Source: SBAX01 sp964421865
Lineage (GTDB): Bacteria; Planctomycetota; Phycisphaerae; UBA1845
Assembly (NCBI GenBank): GCA_964421865.1
Contig: CAYQZH010000104.1
Span: forward strand, 1 to 13,399
Length of the DNA stretch: 13,399 nucleotides
Direction: 5' to 3'
In this document: positions 1 to 6,383 of the stretch, one piece after another
Layout: each line of letters starts with the position of its first letter
Position numbering within the stretch: the stretch's first letter is position 1
The notes under the pieces: generated by a model
The model's input: only the letters and a program-made list of their open reading frames with translations
Databases searched by the model: none
Told to the model about the DNA's origin: nothing
Position numbers and translations under genes: made by a program

Positions 1-2
1 TT

Positions 3-536
3 GCCGAAGAGTTCGGTCTCGATCCGAATGTGCGCGTTCGAGCGATGTCCCGCGGGATGCGCCAGAAACTAGGTCTTGTCCTCGCCCTCGCCCATCAGCC
101 GCGCCTGCTGATCCTGGACGAGCCGACGGCCTCGCTCGATCCGTTGATGCAGGACAAACTGTACGGACGATTGCGCGCCGTCGTCTCCGCGGGCGGCACG
201 GTGCTTTTGTCCAGTCATACATTGAACGAAGTCGAGGATCTGTGCAGCCGTGTGGTGATCCTGCGCAGCGGCAGACTCGTGGCGGATGAATCGCTGGACC
301 GTCTGAGATCGCAAGCGCGACGGAAAGTGACGATTCGTTGGCGATCCGTCGAGGATGCCCTGCGCGGAAGCCCGCCGGACGGCGTCGATTGGATTGAGCG
401 CGGCGCGTCCCATTGGCGTGGCGTGGTGCGCGGTCCGATGACCCATCTTCTACGCTGGGCCGCGGAGCAGCCGATCGACGATTTCACCCTTGAATCGCCG
501 GATCTCGCGGAAATTTTTCGCGGTTTCTATGAATAG
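3..536 (+). CDS. ABC transporter ATP-binding protein (3' part, 5' end outside window)
   Basis: This is the C-terminal part of an ABC-type ATPase that powers a membrane exporter. The frame is open from base 3, so the gene begins upstream of the window; the GTG at 30 is internal. Visible in order are a C-loop variant MSRGMRQ, Walker B LLILDEP, the D-loop SLDP and the switch histidine in LLSSH. The Walker A motif lies off the left edge. The roughly 90 residues after the H-loop match the variable C-terminal tail common in ABC-2 exporter ATPases. The permease gene starts 9 bases after the TAG stop, so the two are almost certainly co-transcribed and form one transporter. The substrate cannot be told from sequence. 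The ATPase assignment is certain; the export direction comes from the ABC-2 type of the partner. Confidence 0.95.
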   Translation, partial: AEEFGLDPNVRVRAMSRGMRQKLGLVLALAHQPRLLILDEPTASLDPLMQDKLYGRLRAVVSAGGTVLLSSHTLNEVEDLCSRVVILRSGRLVADESLDRLRSQARRKVTIRWRSVEDALRGSPPDGVDWIERGASHWRGVVRGPMTHLLRWAAEQPIDDFTLESPDLAEIFRGFYE

Positions 537-545
537 TGTGGCAAA

Positions 546-1361
546 ATGAATCTCGGACTCATTCACAAAGCGGTGCGGGAAACCTGGGCAAGTACACTTT
601 CGTTCGCCGCCGGGCTTTTCGCGTTTGAGCTTTTGCTGGGGCTGATTCTGCCGGCCTTCCAGAAGGAGTTTTCCGACAAGTTCCTGCAACTGGAGTTCAT
701 GCAGAAGATCCTCGCCGCGTTCCTGGGCGCGGAGCTGGGGAAGGTGATCGGCCCGGCGGTCCTCTCGATGGTCGGGTGGGTCCATCCTTTGGTGCTGGCC
801 TTGGTTTGGGCGCAGGCGATCGTCGTTTGCACGCGCGTGCCGGCCGGGGAGGTGGACCGTGGAACGCTGGACGTGCTGCTGGCGTTGCCGGTGACGCGAA
901 CAAGCGTCTACGTTTCGGAGTCCTTCGTATTCATCATTAGCAGTCTGCTGATCGTGGGGGTCGGGCTGGGCGGGAACCTAGTCGGCAATCGAATTTCAGG
1001 GCTGGAGCGGGCGGGTTCGTTGGGGCAATTGTCGCTGGTGGCGCTCAATCTCTACGCTCTGTCGCTCGCCGTCGGAGGATTGTCGTCATTCTTATCCTCG
1101 ATGTGTGACCGTCGAGGCCGAGCGATGGGGTCGGCCTTCGCGATTCTACTGGCGTCTTTTTTCTTGAGTTCGATGTCCACCTTCAACGCCATCGTGAAGA
1201 GCGTCTCTGTCGTGAGTTTGCTGAACTACTATCGCCCCTATCGAATCCTTCAGGAACGAGCATCGCCGCTGGGTGACATGATGGTTCTGCTCGGGGTTGG
1301 AACCATTCTTTGGATTTGCGGAGCAGTGATATTCGTTCGACGTGATCTGCGCACCGTTTAG
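546..1361 (+). CDS. ABC-2 type transporter permease
   Basis: This 271-residue integral membrane protein is the permease partner of the ATPase just upstream. I see about six hydrophobic segments, near residues 14-37, 67-95, 121-146, 160-186, 195-215 and 244-265. Between the second and third lies GEVDRGTLDVLLALPVTR, the characteristic loop of ABC-2 permeases (an acidic residue, then GTL..LLALPV.R). The topology and length fit the ABC-2 family, which exports drugs, polysaccharides, copper-related factors or lipids. The start ATG is 9 bases after the ATPase stop. There is no clear Shine-Dalgarno site, so translation may be coupled. The gene ends 28 bases before the stop of a convergent gene. The family call is firm; the substrate is unknown. 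Confidence 0.92.
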   Translation: MNLGLIHKAVRETWASTLSFAAGLFAFELLLGLILPAFQKEFSDKFLQLEFMQKILAAFLGAELGKVIGPAVLSMVGWVHPLVLALVWAQAIVVCTRVPAGEVDRGTLDVLLALPVTRTSVYVSESFVFIISSLLIVGVGLGGNLVGNRISGLERAGSLGQLSLVALNLYALSLAVGGLSSFLSSMCDRRGRAMGSAFAILLASFFLSSMSTFNAIVKSVSVVSLLNYYRPYRILQERASPLGDMMVLLGVGTILWICGAVIFVRRDLRTV

Positions 1362-1366
1362 GCGTG

Positions 1367-1393
1367 GTAGCGTGTGGGCACTGCCCACCCTAC
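1367..1393. repeat. Palindromic repeat / bidirectional terminator-like hairpin in a convergent gap
   Basis: GTGGGCA and TGCCCAC (1374-1380 and 1382-1388) are perfect 7-bp arms around a single C. An outer GTAG/CTAC pair (1367-1370 and 1390-1393) extends the structure. It sits between the convergent permease and reductase genes and overlaps the reductase stop codon. There is no T-run. Elements with a GTGGGCA...TGCCCACCCTAC core are dispersed REP-like repeats in many bacterial genomes, from general knowledge, so it may be a repeat copy that also blocks read-through. Confidence 0.55.
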
Positions 1394-2508
1394 AGGTTTT
1401 CGCCGAAGAAGAAGGCGGCGCCCATGCGGTCGGCCATGGGTTGATTCTGAAAAATGAGGGGGAGCAGGAATCGAATGTCGGTGTGCGGCGAACGCAGATG
1501 ATCGGCCATCTGCGTCCGCCACAGGGAATCGAAGGTCATGAGTTCGTCCTGGGAAAAGTCGCTTTGCAGGGCCGCGTCGATCGCCTGGGCGGCTAGCTTC
1601 GCGGACCACATCGCGGGGTAGAGGCCCTCATTGCTGGCCGCGGAGATGAACCCGCCGGCGTCACCGATGAGCAACGTGTGCTTGCCGACGTGGGAATCCA
1701 TATCCAGGGCCGCGGAGGCGGGACTGCGAATGATCTCCGCCGCGGCGGCCTGCGGCGACAAGTCCAGGGGCAGGACACGCCGTTGAAACGCCGTCCGGCA
1801 CAGTTCGACGAGCACGGGAAGGGTACGATCACGACTGCCGGCCCAGTTGACGTTGACCAACGCGCGATCCTTGCAGGTGCAAAACAATCCGAAGCTGCCG
1901 CCGCCGTCCAGTCCCAGAACCACGCCGACGTGAGGTTCGCGTGCAGCGGCGGCCGTGGGGAGCTTGGCCTCGGCCTGGGCCGTCCAGAGCGGGTTGCCTC
2001 CCGTCTGACGCGGGAAGCCGATGCGATCCGGGAGTTCCGACCCCCGACCCGAGGCCAGCAAAAGCAATCGGCTCGTAATCCGTCGGCGATTGGCGAGAGT
2101 CGTGGAGACGGACCGCTCGTGGAGACGGATATCCGTAACCGCGGAAGCCTGAGAAAGCGTCACGCCGTGCTTCACGGCCGCGTTGGCGATGGCGTTGTCG
2201 AACCGGGCGCGATCGACGAGGTAGCCGACGGAGGATTCAAAGCGGGGCTTGGTGCTCTTGGTCAAATCGGCGTTGTAGAGGGTGACGTCCCGAAAGGGTG
2301 ACTCCAGAAGAACCTTGGTGGGAAGCCCTAGCTCAGTCAGGAGCGGCTCGACCTTGGCGCTAAGCCAGCCGGCGCAGGTCACGGAGCGCGGGAAAGCGGC
2401 CCGGTCCACGAGCGCCACCTGGTATCCCCTACGACCGAGAATCGTCGCCGCCGTCGCACCCGCGGGTCCGGCGCCGATGATTGCGACGTCGTAAAGTTCC
2501 TCGGCCAT
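1390..2508 (-). CDS. FAD-dependent oxidoreductase, geranylgeranyl reductase type
   Basis: This 372-residue flavoprotein resembles the geranylgeranyl reductase / PHBH-fold monooxygenase superfamily. The N-terminus carries the dinucleotide-binding fold with GAGPAG at residues 12-17 and an acidic strand end at VALVD. Residues 40-50 (PRSVTCAGWLS) match the conserved R..CG segment that follows in this family. The second FAD motif, LLIGDAGGF (about 279-287), is followed by an EGLYPA helix, typical of GGR-type enzymes. Members reduce isoprenoid chains of membrane lipids, quinones or pigments, or hydroxylate or halogenate aromatic substrates. No neighbour gene decides between these. The start is set by the FAD fold beginning six residues in; a weak GGAA lies upstream. 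It is transcribed alone on the minus strand, with a possible promoter and operator at 2554-2597. Confidence 0.88.
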   Translation of the reverse strand: MAEELYDVAIIGAGPAGATAATILGRRGYQVALVDRAAFPRSVTCAGWLSAKVEPLLTELGLPTKVLLESPFRDVTLYNADLTKSTKPRFESSVGYLVDRARFDNAIANAAVKHGVTLSQASAVTDIRLHERSVSTTLANRRRITSRLLLLASGRGSELPDRIGFPRQTGGNPLWTAQAEAKLPTAAAAREPHVGVVLGLDGGGSFGLFCTCKDRALVNVNWAGSRDRTLPVLVELCRTAFQRRVLPLDLSPQAAAAEIIRSPASAALDMDSHVGKHTLLIGDAGGFISAASNEGLYPAMWSAKLAAQAIDAALQSDFSQDELMTFDSLWRTQMADHLRSPHTDIRFLLPLIFQNQPMADRMGAAFFFGENL

Positions 2509-2553
2509 GGCTAGTTCCGGTTCGCGTCGGACCCTCCCAAGCTCCGATGTGGC

Positions 2554-2587
2554 GTTCGCCCTTGCGTATGGTACACCATCGGCGAAC
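2554..2587. repeat. Inverted repeat upstream of the FAD reductase (operator or leader hairpin)
   Basis: GTTCGCC (2554-2560) and GGCGAAC (2581-2587) are perfect 7-base arms. Inside them ATGGT (2568-2572) and ACCAT (2575-2579) form a second perfect pair. It overlaps the candidate -10 of the reductase and could be a repressor site or a 5' leader hairpin. Confidence 0.4.
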
Positions 2588-2597
2588 CTTCGTGCAA
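2568..2597 (-). promoter_or_regulatory. Possible promoter of the FAD reductase
   Basis: On the minus strand TTGCAC (2592-2597) and TACCAT (2568-2573) are separated by 18 bases. The second matches the TATAAT consensus at four of six positions. Transcription would begin near 2561, giving a leader of about 50 bases. The -10 lies inside the inverted repeat 2554-2587. Confidence 0.35.
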
Positions 2598-2658
2598 GTC
2601 CATCGGCTTTCGGCGGGCACGATTTGAACCTGGCGCGGCGGGACGGGCGGGGGCGAGA

Positions 2659-2686
2659 TTGACGGGCGTGGAAGTGGGGGTAGACT
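2659..2686 (+). promoter_or_regulatory. Promoter for tRNA-Leu
   Basis: TTGACG (2659-2664) matches the -35 consensus at five of six positions. TAGACT (2681-2686) matches the -10 at four of six, with a 16-base spacer. The tRNA begins 15 bases after the -10, a normal distance for a short tRNA leader. Confidence 0.5.
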
Positions 2687-2701
2687 CGTAGGGGAGCAGG
2701 C

Positions 2702-2785
2702 GCCCGGGTGGCGGAATTGGCAGACGCGCAAGCTTGAGGTGCTTGTGTCCGTAAGGACGTGCTGGTTCGACTCCAGTCTCGGGCA
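2702..2785 (+). tRNA. tRNA-Leu (anticodon GAG)
   Basis: This is a complete 84-base class II tRNA. The acceptor stem pairs GCCCGGG (2702-2708) with CTCGGGC (2778-2784) with one G-U pair, and A73 follows at 2785. The D arm carries the AATTGG..AGAC sequence typical of bacterial tRNA-Leu. The anticodon stem CAAGC/GCTTG encloses the loop TTGAGGT with anticodon GAG at 2736-2738, reading CUC and CUU. The long variable arm GTCC-GTAA-GGAC marks a leucine or serine tRNA. The T arm is GCTGG-TTCGACT-CCAGT. The 3' CCA is not encoded and must be added enzymatically. The gene stands alone, with its own promoter upstream and a stem-loop downstream. Confidence 0.97.
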
Positions 2786-2876
2786 GTTCAACCCGCCGTT
2801 CGTCGGGTCGTCGTCGATGGGCCTTCGGCTCCAAGGGAGTCCGCGGAGTGGTCGATGAAGGCCGGGCAACGTAAGT

Positions 2877-2904
2877 TCGCCGAGGTTCCCGGCGACGCTC
2901 TTTT
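2877..2904 (+). terminator. Probable intrinsic terminator after tRNA-Leu
   Basis: TCGCCG (2877-2882) and CGGCGA (2890-2895) form a perfect 6-bp stem with a 7-base loop. Three bases later comes TCTTTT. The T-run touches the first possible start codon of the acetyltransferase gene (2905), which suggests that gene may start further in. Confidence 0.45.
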
Positions 2905-3489
2905 ATGATGAGTTCCTTGCCGCAACGGTCGGTCCGCGAGCCGCGCGAACGGGGCGTGATCGCCCCTGGGGATCAGACCGCGCTCCCGGGGATGCGGCTG
3001 ACGCCGTTTCGAGTTTGGCAGGGCCCCATCATTGCGCGATGGGTGACGAGCGAGCAGCAGCTTCTATGGCTGGCGCCGAGCACGCCGCCGCCGCTGACGG
3101 CGGAGAAGATTGCGGCGTGGAAGCGGCCTGGAGGCGAGGCGTTCGTGCTGGCGATGGGCCGGGACGACGCCCCCGCGGGCTACGGGGAATTGAACCCGAT
3201 GCGAAGCGGCTGCGGGGACTTGTGGCTGGGTCACGTGATCGTACGGCCGGACCTGCGCGGTCGGGGCGTGGGGACCTTCCTCTCGCGGGCGTTGCTGAGT
3301 GAGGCCTTCGAGCAGCGGGGTGCCAATCGCGTGTCACTGATCGTCTTCCCCGACAATCTCGCGGCGTTGCGCTGCTACCGGCGAGCGGGGTTCAGCACCG
3401 CGGGCGAGGAGCACCATCCATTCGGCGGCGCCAGCTGCGCCTACCGGCTCTTACGGCTGGAGATGGCGCGACCGGTCGGGATCGTTTGA
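2905..3489 (+). CDS. GNAT family N-acetyltransferase
   Basis: This protein, up to 194 residues, carries a GNAT fold. Such enzymes move an acetyl group from acetyl-CoA to an amine on a small molecule, antibiotic or protein. The acetyl-CoA pyrophosphate-binding motif A is VRPDLRGRGVG (residues 113-123), followed by a helix. N151 begins the conserved segment that ends CYRRAGF, usual near the C-terminus of the family. The ATG at 2905 abuts a terminator T-run and has no Shine-Dalgarno site. The in-frame ATG at 2992 (MRLTPF...) is where the domain really begins and would give 165 residues; the first 29 residues are low-complexity and may not be translated. The substrate is unknown, and the neighbours give no hint. 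Confidence 0.88.
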   Translation: MMSSLPQRSVREPRERGVIAPGDQTALPGMRLTPFRVWQGPIIARWVTSEQQLLWLAPSTPPPLTAEKIAAWKRPGGEAFVLAMGRDDAPAGYGELNPMRSGCGDLWLGHVIVRPDLRGRGVGTFLSRALLSEAFEQRGANRVSLIVFPDNLAALRCYRRAGFSTAGEEHHPFGGASCAYRLLRLEMARPVGIV

Positions 3490-3733
3490 CACGGCTCCTT
3501 GCCTTCGGTTGATGGCGTTGCTACGAGCTTTGCGCACCAACCGCGGGGAGCCAAAGCCCGTATGTACTATGGAGTACGGCGCGCCTGACAGGCATGAGAA
3601 TGGCAGCGGCGGGCCGGGATAATCTCGGTCCGTGGAGCCCCGTAGCGGATGTGCGACCTGCCTAGGCCGGGCGCCCCGTTATGGGTGCACCCGGCGAATT
3701 GCGGGTGGTACATCCGACGGATAGCCTGCCCAC
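3490..3733. other. Hairpin-rich intergenic stretch with no gene seen
   Basis: No coding region stands out in these 244 bases. Two nested stems follow the acetyltransferase stop: GGCTCC/GGAGCC (3493-3498 and 3547-3552) around CGGTTG/CAACCG (3506-3511 and 3538-3543). A third hairpin has GCCGGGCGCCC (3666-3676) pairing with GGGTG (3683-3687) and CCCGGC (3690-3695), leaving CA bulged. None has a T-run. A poor promoter-like pair, TTGCGG (3699-3704) and TAGCCT (3722-3727) with a 17-base spacer, lies just before the toxin-like gene. Confidence 0.4.
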
Positions 3734-4015
3734 ATGAAGTTGCCGTACCCGGAATTCGAGTTGACGGATTCGGCGTACCGGCATGGCTTCGCTGACGAGG
3801 ACTTTGCCCAGATGTTGCGGGAACGCCACTTGATCATTCGGAACCGGCGAGGAAAGCTCATCGGGTACGAAATTTTCGGACAAAACGGCGGTGGAACCTA
3901 CCTTGTGGCGGCGGGGCGTGGGGTACAATCTGAAAGGAGTACGATCTTCCGCGTCTTTCACTTGAACCGGATGACGGACGCGGAGCGACGGCGGTTTCGG
4001 CGTTGGGTGGGATGA
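3734..4015 (+). CDS. Putative BrnT-like toxin of a toxin-antitoxin pair
   Basis: This small 93-residue protein looks like a BrnT/RelE-fold ribonuclease toxin. Near the N-terminus, SAYRHGFADEDFAQML (13-28) resembles the KHG...F.EA helix of BrnT. The middle has GTYLVAAGR (54-62), a strand typical of the fold. The end, IFRVFHLNRMTDAERRRFRRW (71-91, here split as IFRVFHLNRM and TDAERRRFRRW), mirrors the R.I.ARR.T..E...Y tail of BrnT. Family toxins cleave mRNA and are neutralised by a DNA-binding antitoxin. Its stop TGA overlaps the next ATG (ATGA, 4012-4015), so the two are translationally coupled. No Shine-Dalgarno site precedes the ATG, and a weak -10-like TAGCCT lies 6 bases before it, so the message may be leaderless. 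The toxin role is inferred from resemblance and gene order. Confidence 0.65.
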   Translation: MKLPYPEFELTDSAYRHGFADEDFAQMLRERHLIIRNRRGKLIGYEIFGQNGGGTYLVAAGRGVQSERSTIFRVFHLNRMTDAERRRFRRWVG

Positions 4016-4308
4016 GTATGGGCGAACCTGTGAAAACCGCAACACGAGACGAATTGGCGTATGTTCGGTCGATGCGACGCCGATCGGGACTGTCGCTTCT
4101 TGAGAACGGTCGTGCGGAGCTTCTGCGGTGGAAGGACTACCCCGACCCGCTGCGTCGCTTCCTACGACGTGAGCAGAAGATGGTCCACGTGAAACTCACG
4201 GCGGCCGGTCGGCGGAAGCTCGAAGCACGAAGCCGACAAACCGGTGTACCTGCGGATGAACTTGCCCGTCGATGGATCGAACAACAACTCCAGCGCGACG
4301 CCGGTTGA
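4012..4308 (+). CDS. Putative antitoxin partner (BrnA/CopG-like)
   Basis: This 98-residue basic protein is encoded directly after the BrnT-like gene with a 4-base ATGA overlap. The C-terminal third reads as a ribbon-helix-helix: strand VHVKLT (58-63), helix AAGRRKLEARSRQTG (64-78), turn at P80, then helix ADELARRWIEQQL (81-93). That is the usual DNA-binding and dimerisation unit of BrnA/CopG antitoxins. The longer N-terminal part, residues 1-56, is rich in Arg and is presumably the toxin-binding part, though antitoxins more often carry that part at the other end. A GTG at 4003 and an ATG at 4018 are also in frame; 4012 is preferred for the overlap. The gene ends 17 bases before the stop of the convergent TauE gene. 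Antitoxin function is inferred. Confidence 0.62.
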   Translation: MSMGEPVKTATRDELAYVRSMRRRSGLSLLENGRAELLRWKDYPDPLRRFLRREQKMVHVKLTAAGRRKLEARSRQTGVPADELARRWIEQQLQRDAG

Positions 4309-4325
4309 CTGTCCGCCACGAAACA

Positions 4326-5144
4326 TCAGGGCAAGGAGGTGAGAGCGCCTTGGGTGAGACGGACGGCGGCGAGCAGCAAGAGCAGGTTGAACGCGGTCTT
4401 TACGAACCGCACGGGTACGCGATGGGTCAGGCGGCTGCCGACCAAACTGCCCGCGACGGCGGTGGGAATCAGAACGGACGCGAGTAAGAGGGGCTCTCTC
4501 GAGTTTTCCGCGGCGGACATCACGGCGTAGTTCTTGGCGACGGCGCCGACCAGGCTTGTGGCGACGATGATCAGGGCGGAATTTGCGATCGCCGTGCGGA
4601 TGGACACGCGGAGGAACCGCCGCTGCAAGGGCACGGCCAGAATCCCGCCGCCGACCCCCAGCAGTCCGGAGGCGAATCCCGTGGGTAGGGCGACGGCGGC
4701 GAGCACGGGCCATCGAAACGGGGCGACAACAACAGCTCCGTCGGACACGGTTGTGGCCGCATCCGTTCGTCGCAGTAGGTGGTACACGTCGTAGGCGACG
4801 CAACCGAAGAGAAAGAGGCCGAACAGGGCGCGAAGGTACGCCTCCCCCCGTCCGGCGAATACGCCGAGTTCGCTGACCGCGACGCCGGCAACCACGGAAG
4901 CGATCGCCAACGGCACGATCCGTAGGACGGTCGCGACCTGGATGGCCTTCACGCAGTGGTGCTGATAGACGGCGGGCATAGCCACAAAGAGGTTGACGAT
5001 CATCGCCGTCGATTGGTAGAGGTGCTGATTGGGGCCTAGGACCTCGTTGAGCGCGGGGATGAGGATGATCCCGCCGCCCACGCCGAACATCCCGCCCACC
5101 ACGCCGACGAACAAGCCCACAATTACCAGTTGCAGCAGGTCCAA
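4326..5144 (-). CDS. TauE/SafE family membrane permease (sulfite/sulfonate exporter type)
   Basis: This integral membrane protein belongs to the TauE/SafE family, whose members move sulfite, sulfoacetate or other small anions. The family hallmark appears twice, as expected for its two-repeat fold: GGMFGVGGGI (residues 17-26) and SGLLGVGGGI (159-168), each in a hydrophobic segment. Eight or so membrane segments are visible. I place the start at TTG 5144 because GAGG lies 6 bases before it and the protein then begins at the first membrane helix with a normal family length of 272. An ATG at 5306 is in frame but would add 54 polar residues and overlap the divergent VOC gene. The true substrate is not deducible; no sulfur metabolism gene is adjacent. 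Confidence 0.88.
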   Translation of the reverse strand: MDLLQLVIVGLFVGVVGGMFGVGGGIILIPALNEVLGPNQHLYQSTAMIVNLFVAMPAVYQHHCVKAIQVATVLRIVPLAIASVVAGVAVSELGVFAGRGEAYLRALFGLFLFGCVAYDVYHLLRRTDAATTVSDGAVVVAPFRWPVLAAVALPTGFASGLLGVGGGILAVPLQRRFLRVSIRTAIANSALIIVATSLVGAVAKNYAVMSAAENSREPLLLASVLIPTAVAGSLVGSRLTHRVPVRFVKTAFNLLLLLAAVRLTQGALTSLP

Positions 5145-5295
5145 TCCGCGCCTCGCACGCCAGTTCAGCTCAGCCCCGCGCCGTTTGCCGCGCTTAGCAG
5201 AATCGATTAGGGATGCAGCGCCAAGCCCGAGGCGGCGAAAAACCCGAGGTGAATCGCGGATGAACGGCGCGGAGGGAGCGGTTGAGGGCCGGTCG

Positions 5296-5685
5296 ATGAA
5301 ATGCACGCACGTAGCCTGGCAGGTCCGTGATATGGGGGCGTCGATCGCGTTTTACGAACGTTATTGCCACCTGCGAGTGATCCACGAGCGGCGGGAGGCC
5401 GGCGGACACGTCGTGTGGTTGGGATGGGGCGAGGACCCGCCGAAGTTCGTGATCGTTCTGATCGCGGGGGATTACGAGCAGAACGTGCAACCACCGTGGC
5501 AGCACATCGGAATGTCGGTGGAGAGCGGTGCGGAGGTGGACGAAGCCTTCGCCAAGGCACAAGCGGATGGGTTAAGCGGTCTCTGGCCGCCGACCGACGC
5601 CGGGGCGATCGTGGGATACTACTGCGGCGTGCCCGACCCGGACGGGAACATGGTGGAGTTTTCGTTCGGGCAAAGGATCGGGTAG
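5296..5685 (+). CDS. VOC family (glyoxalase/bleomycin-resistance/dioxygenase) protein
   Basis: This 129-residue protein has one vicinal-oxygen-chelate domain. The opening CTHVAWQVRDMGASIAFY contains the first metal-binding candidate His5 and the usual helix. HIGMSVES places His70 at the start of the second module. PDPDGNMVEFSFGQ near the end carries Glu121 and the family's DPDGN.VE signature. A normal glutamate at the end of the first module (FVIVLI, 51-56) is missing, so metal binding may be incomplete or use another residue. VOC proteins isomerise, open or bind small molecules; the substrate is unknown. The chosen ATG has GAGGG 7 bases upstream and matches where the domain begins. The in-frame ATG at 5260 is preceded by a stronger GAGGTGA and would add 12 residues, so it remains possible. 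The gene diverges from the TauE gene. Confidence 0.87.
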   Translation: MKCTHVAWQVRDMGASIAFYERYCHLRVIHERREAGGHVVWLGWGEDPPKFVIVLIAGDYEQNVQPPWQHIGMSVESGAEVDEAFAKAQADGLSGLWPPTDAGAIVGYYCGVPDPDGNMVEFSFGQRIG

Positions 5686-5715
5686 ACGCCGGTCAAACCG
5701 ACCGGGCGGACCACT

Positions 5716-5735
5716 GACCGACTAGAAAGTCGGTC
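5716..5735. terminator. Stem-loop between convergent VOC and PH-domain genes
   Basis: GACCGACT (5716-5723) and AGTCGGTC (5728-5735) form a perfect 8-bp stem closed by the tetraloop AGAA. It sits 30 bases after the VOC stop and 40 bases before the stop of the opposite gene. No T-run follows, so it may act as a bidirectional or factor-assisted terminator. Confidence 0.5.
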
Positions 5736-5774
5736 CCCCATCAGAACCGTCGGTCCCACCTCCCGTACTCCGCC

Positions 5775-6383
5775 CTATACGCCGACGCTGAATTGGTCGA
5801 TCGCGTTTTCGATGGCCCGACGGATCTTGGCATGAACTTCGTCGGCGTGGGCGATGGATCGCCAAATGTGCGGAGGATGGTCGGGTTCGTCGGGGACGAA
5901 GGTGATGGTGCCGAGGGCTGTCATCTTCTCTGCCGCGGAGACGTGGACGTAAGTGTTGCGGACGCGGACGAGGAGGCACGCGGTGATGTGCGGGGCGCGG
6001 ACGCCGTGGATGTCGATGATGCGTCGATTGGTGAGCACGTGCCAGGTGGTGGTCCAGCGGACGAGGGCGAAGCCGAGGCGGGCCAGGCCGGCGAGCAACA
6101 CGAGCTGAGCGGTGGCCGTCAGGGTTAAGCCGGGGAGGGATACGCCGAGCGTCGTCACGGTGACGGCGAGCAACGCACTGGTCACGAGCCAGGCCGCGGA
6201 ATCGAACACCGCCCGCCACAAGGAAGGCTTGATCGCCAGGACGACGATCTCGCCGCCGTCGATTACGCCGCCGGGCAGCGTGGCCCAGCGTGCGGCGACG
6301 TCCGAGACGCGGGAGGGCGCGTCGGACATGGCCGCGGCGAAGGCCGTTCGGGCAATTCGTCGAACTGGTGCGACAGCGGTCAT
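5775..6383 (-). CDS. Membrane protein with a bacterial PH (bPH2) domain
   Basis: This 202-residue protein has two hydrophobic segments (about residues 58-80 and 86-107), then a bacterial pleckstrin-homology domain of the YdbS/bPH2 kind. The diagnostic start is WTTTWHVLTNRRIIDIHGV (110-128), followed by strands and a closing amphipathic helix (182-197). Residues 37-52 (PGGVIDGGEIVVLAIKPS) form the strand that usually precedes the membrane hairpin. The function of these proteins is poorly known; they occur in envelope or stress contexts. The ATG at 6383 has GGAG 5 bases upstream. A second ATG at 6329 would remove 18 residues. The first codon overlaps, as ATGA, the stop of the frame carrying the toxin remnant, so the gene may lie at the end of that transcript. 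Confidence 0.8.
   Translation of the reverse strand: MTAVAPVRRIARTAFAAAMSDAPSRVSDVAARWATLPGGVIDGGEIVVLAIKPSLWRAVFDSAAWLVTSALLAVTVTTLGVSLPGLTLTATAQLVLLAGLARLGFALVRWTTTWHVLTNRRIIDIHGVRAPHITACLLVRVRNTYVHVSAAEKMTALGTITFVPDEPDHPPHIWRSIAHADEVHAKIRRAIENAIDQFSVGV

Noticed and set aside
1678..2301. Plus-strand open frame opposite the FAD reductase
   Set aside because: The reductase has both FAD motifs; the opposite frame has none and is Gly/Arg rich.
2621..2640. T-loop-like GGTTCAAATC on the minus strand, suggesting a second tRNA
   Set aside because: The flanking T stem has two mismatches, and no matching acceptor strand or D arm exists in the next 100 bases.
3924..3939. TACAAT followed by AAAGGAG, like a promoter and ribosome site
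   Set aside because: It lies inside the toxin-like coding frame, no start codon stands at a usable distance, and no -35 box fits the spacing.
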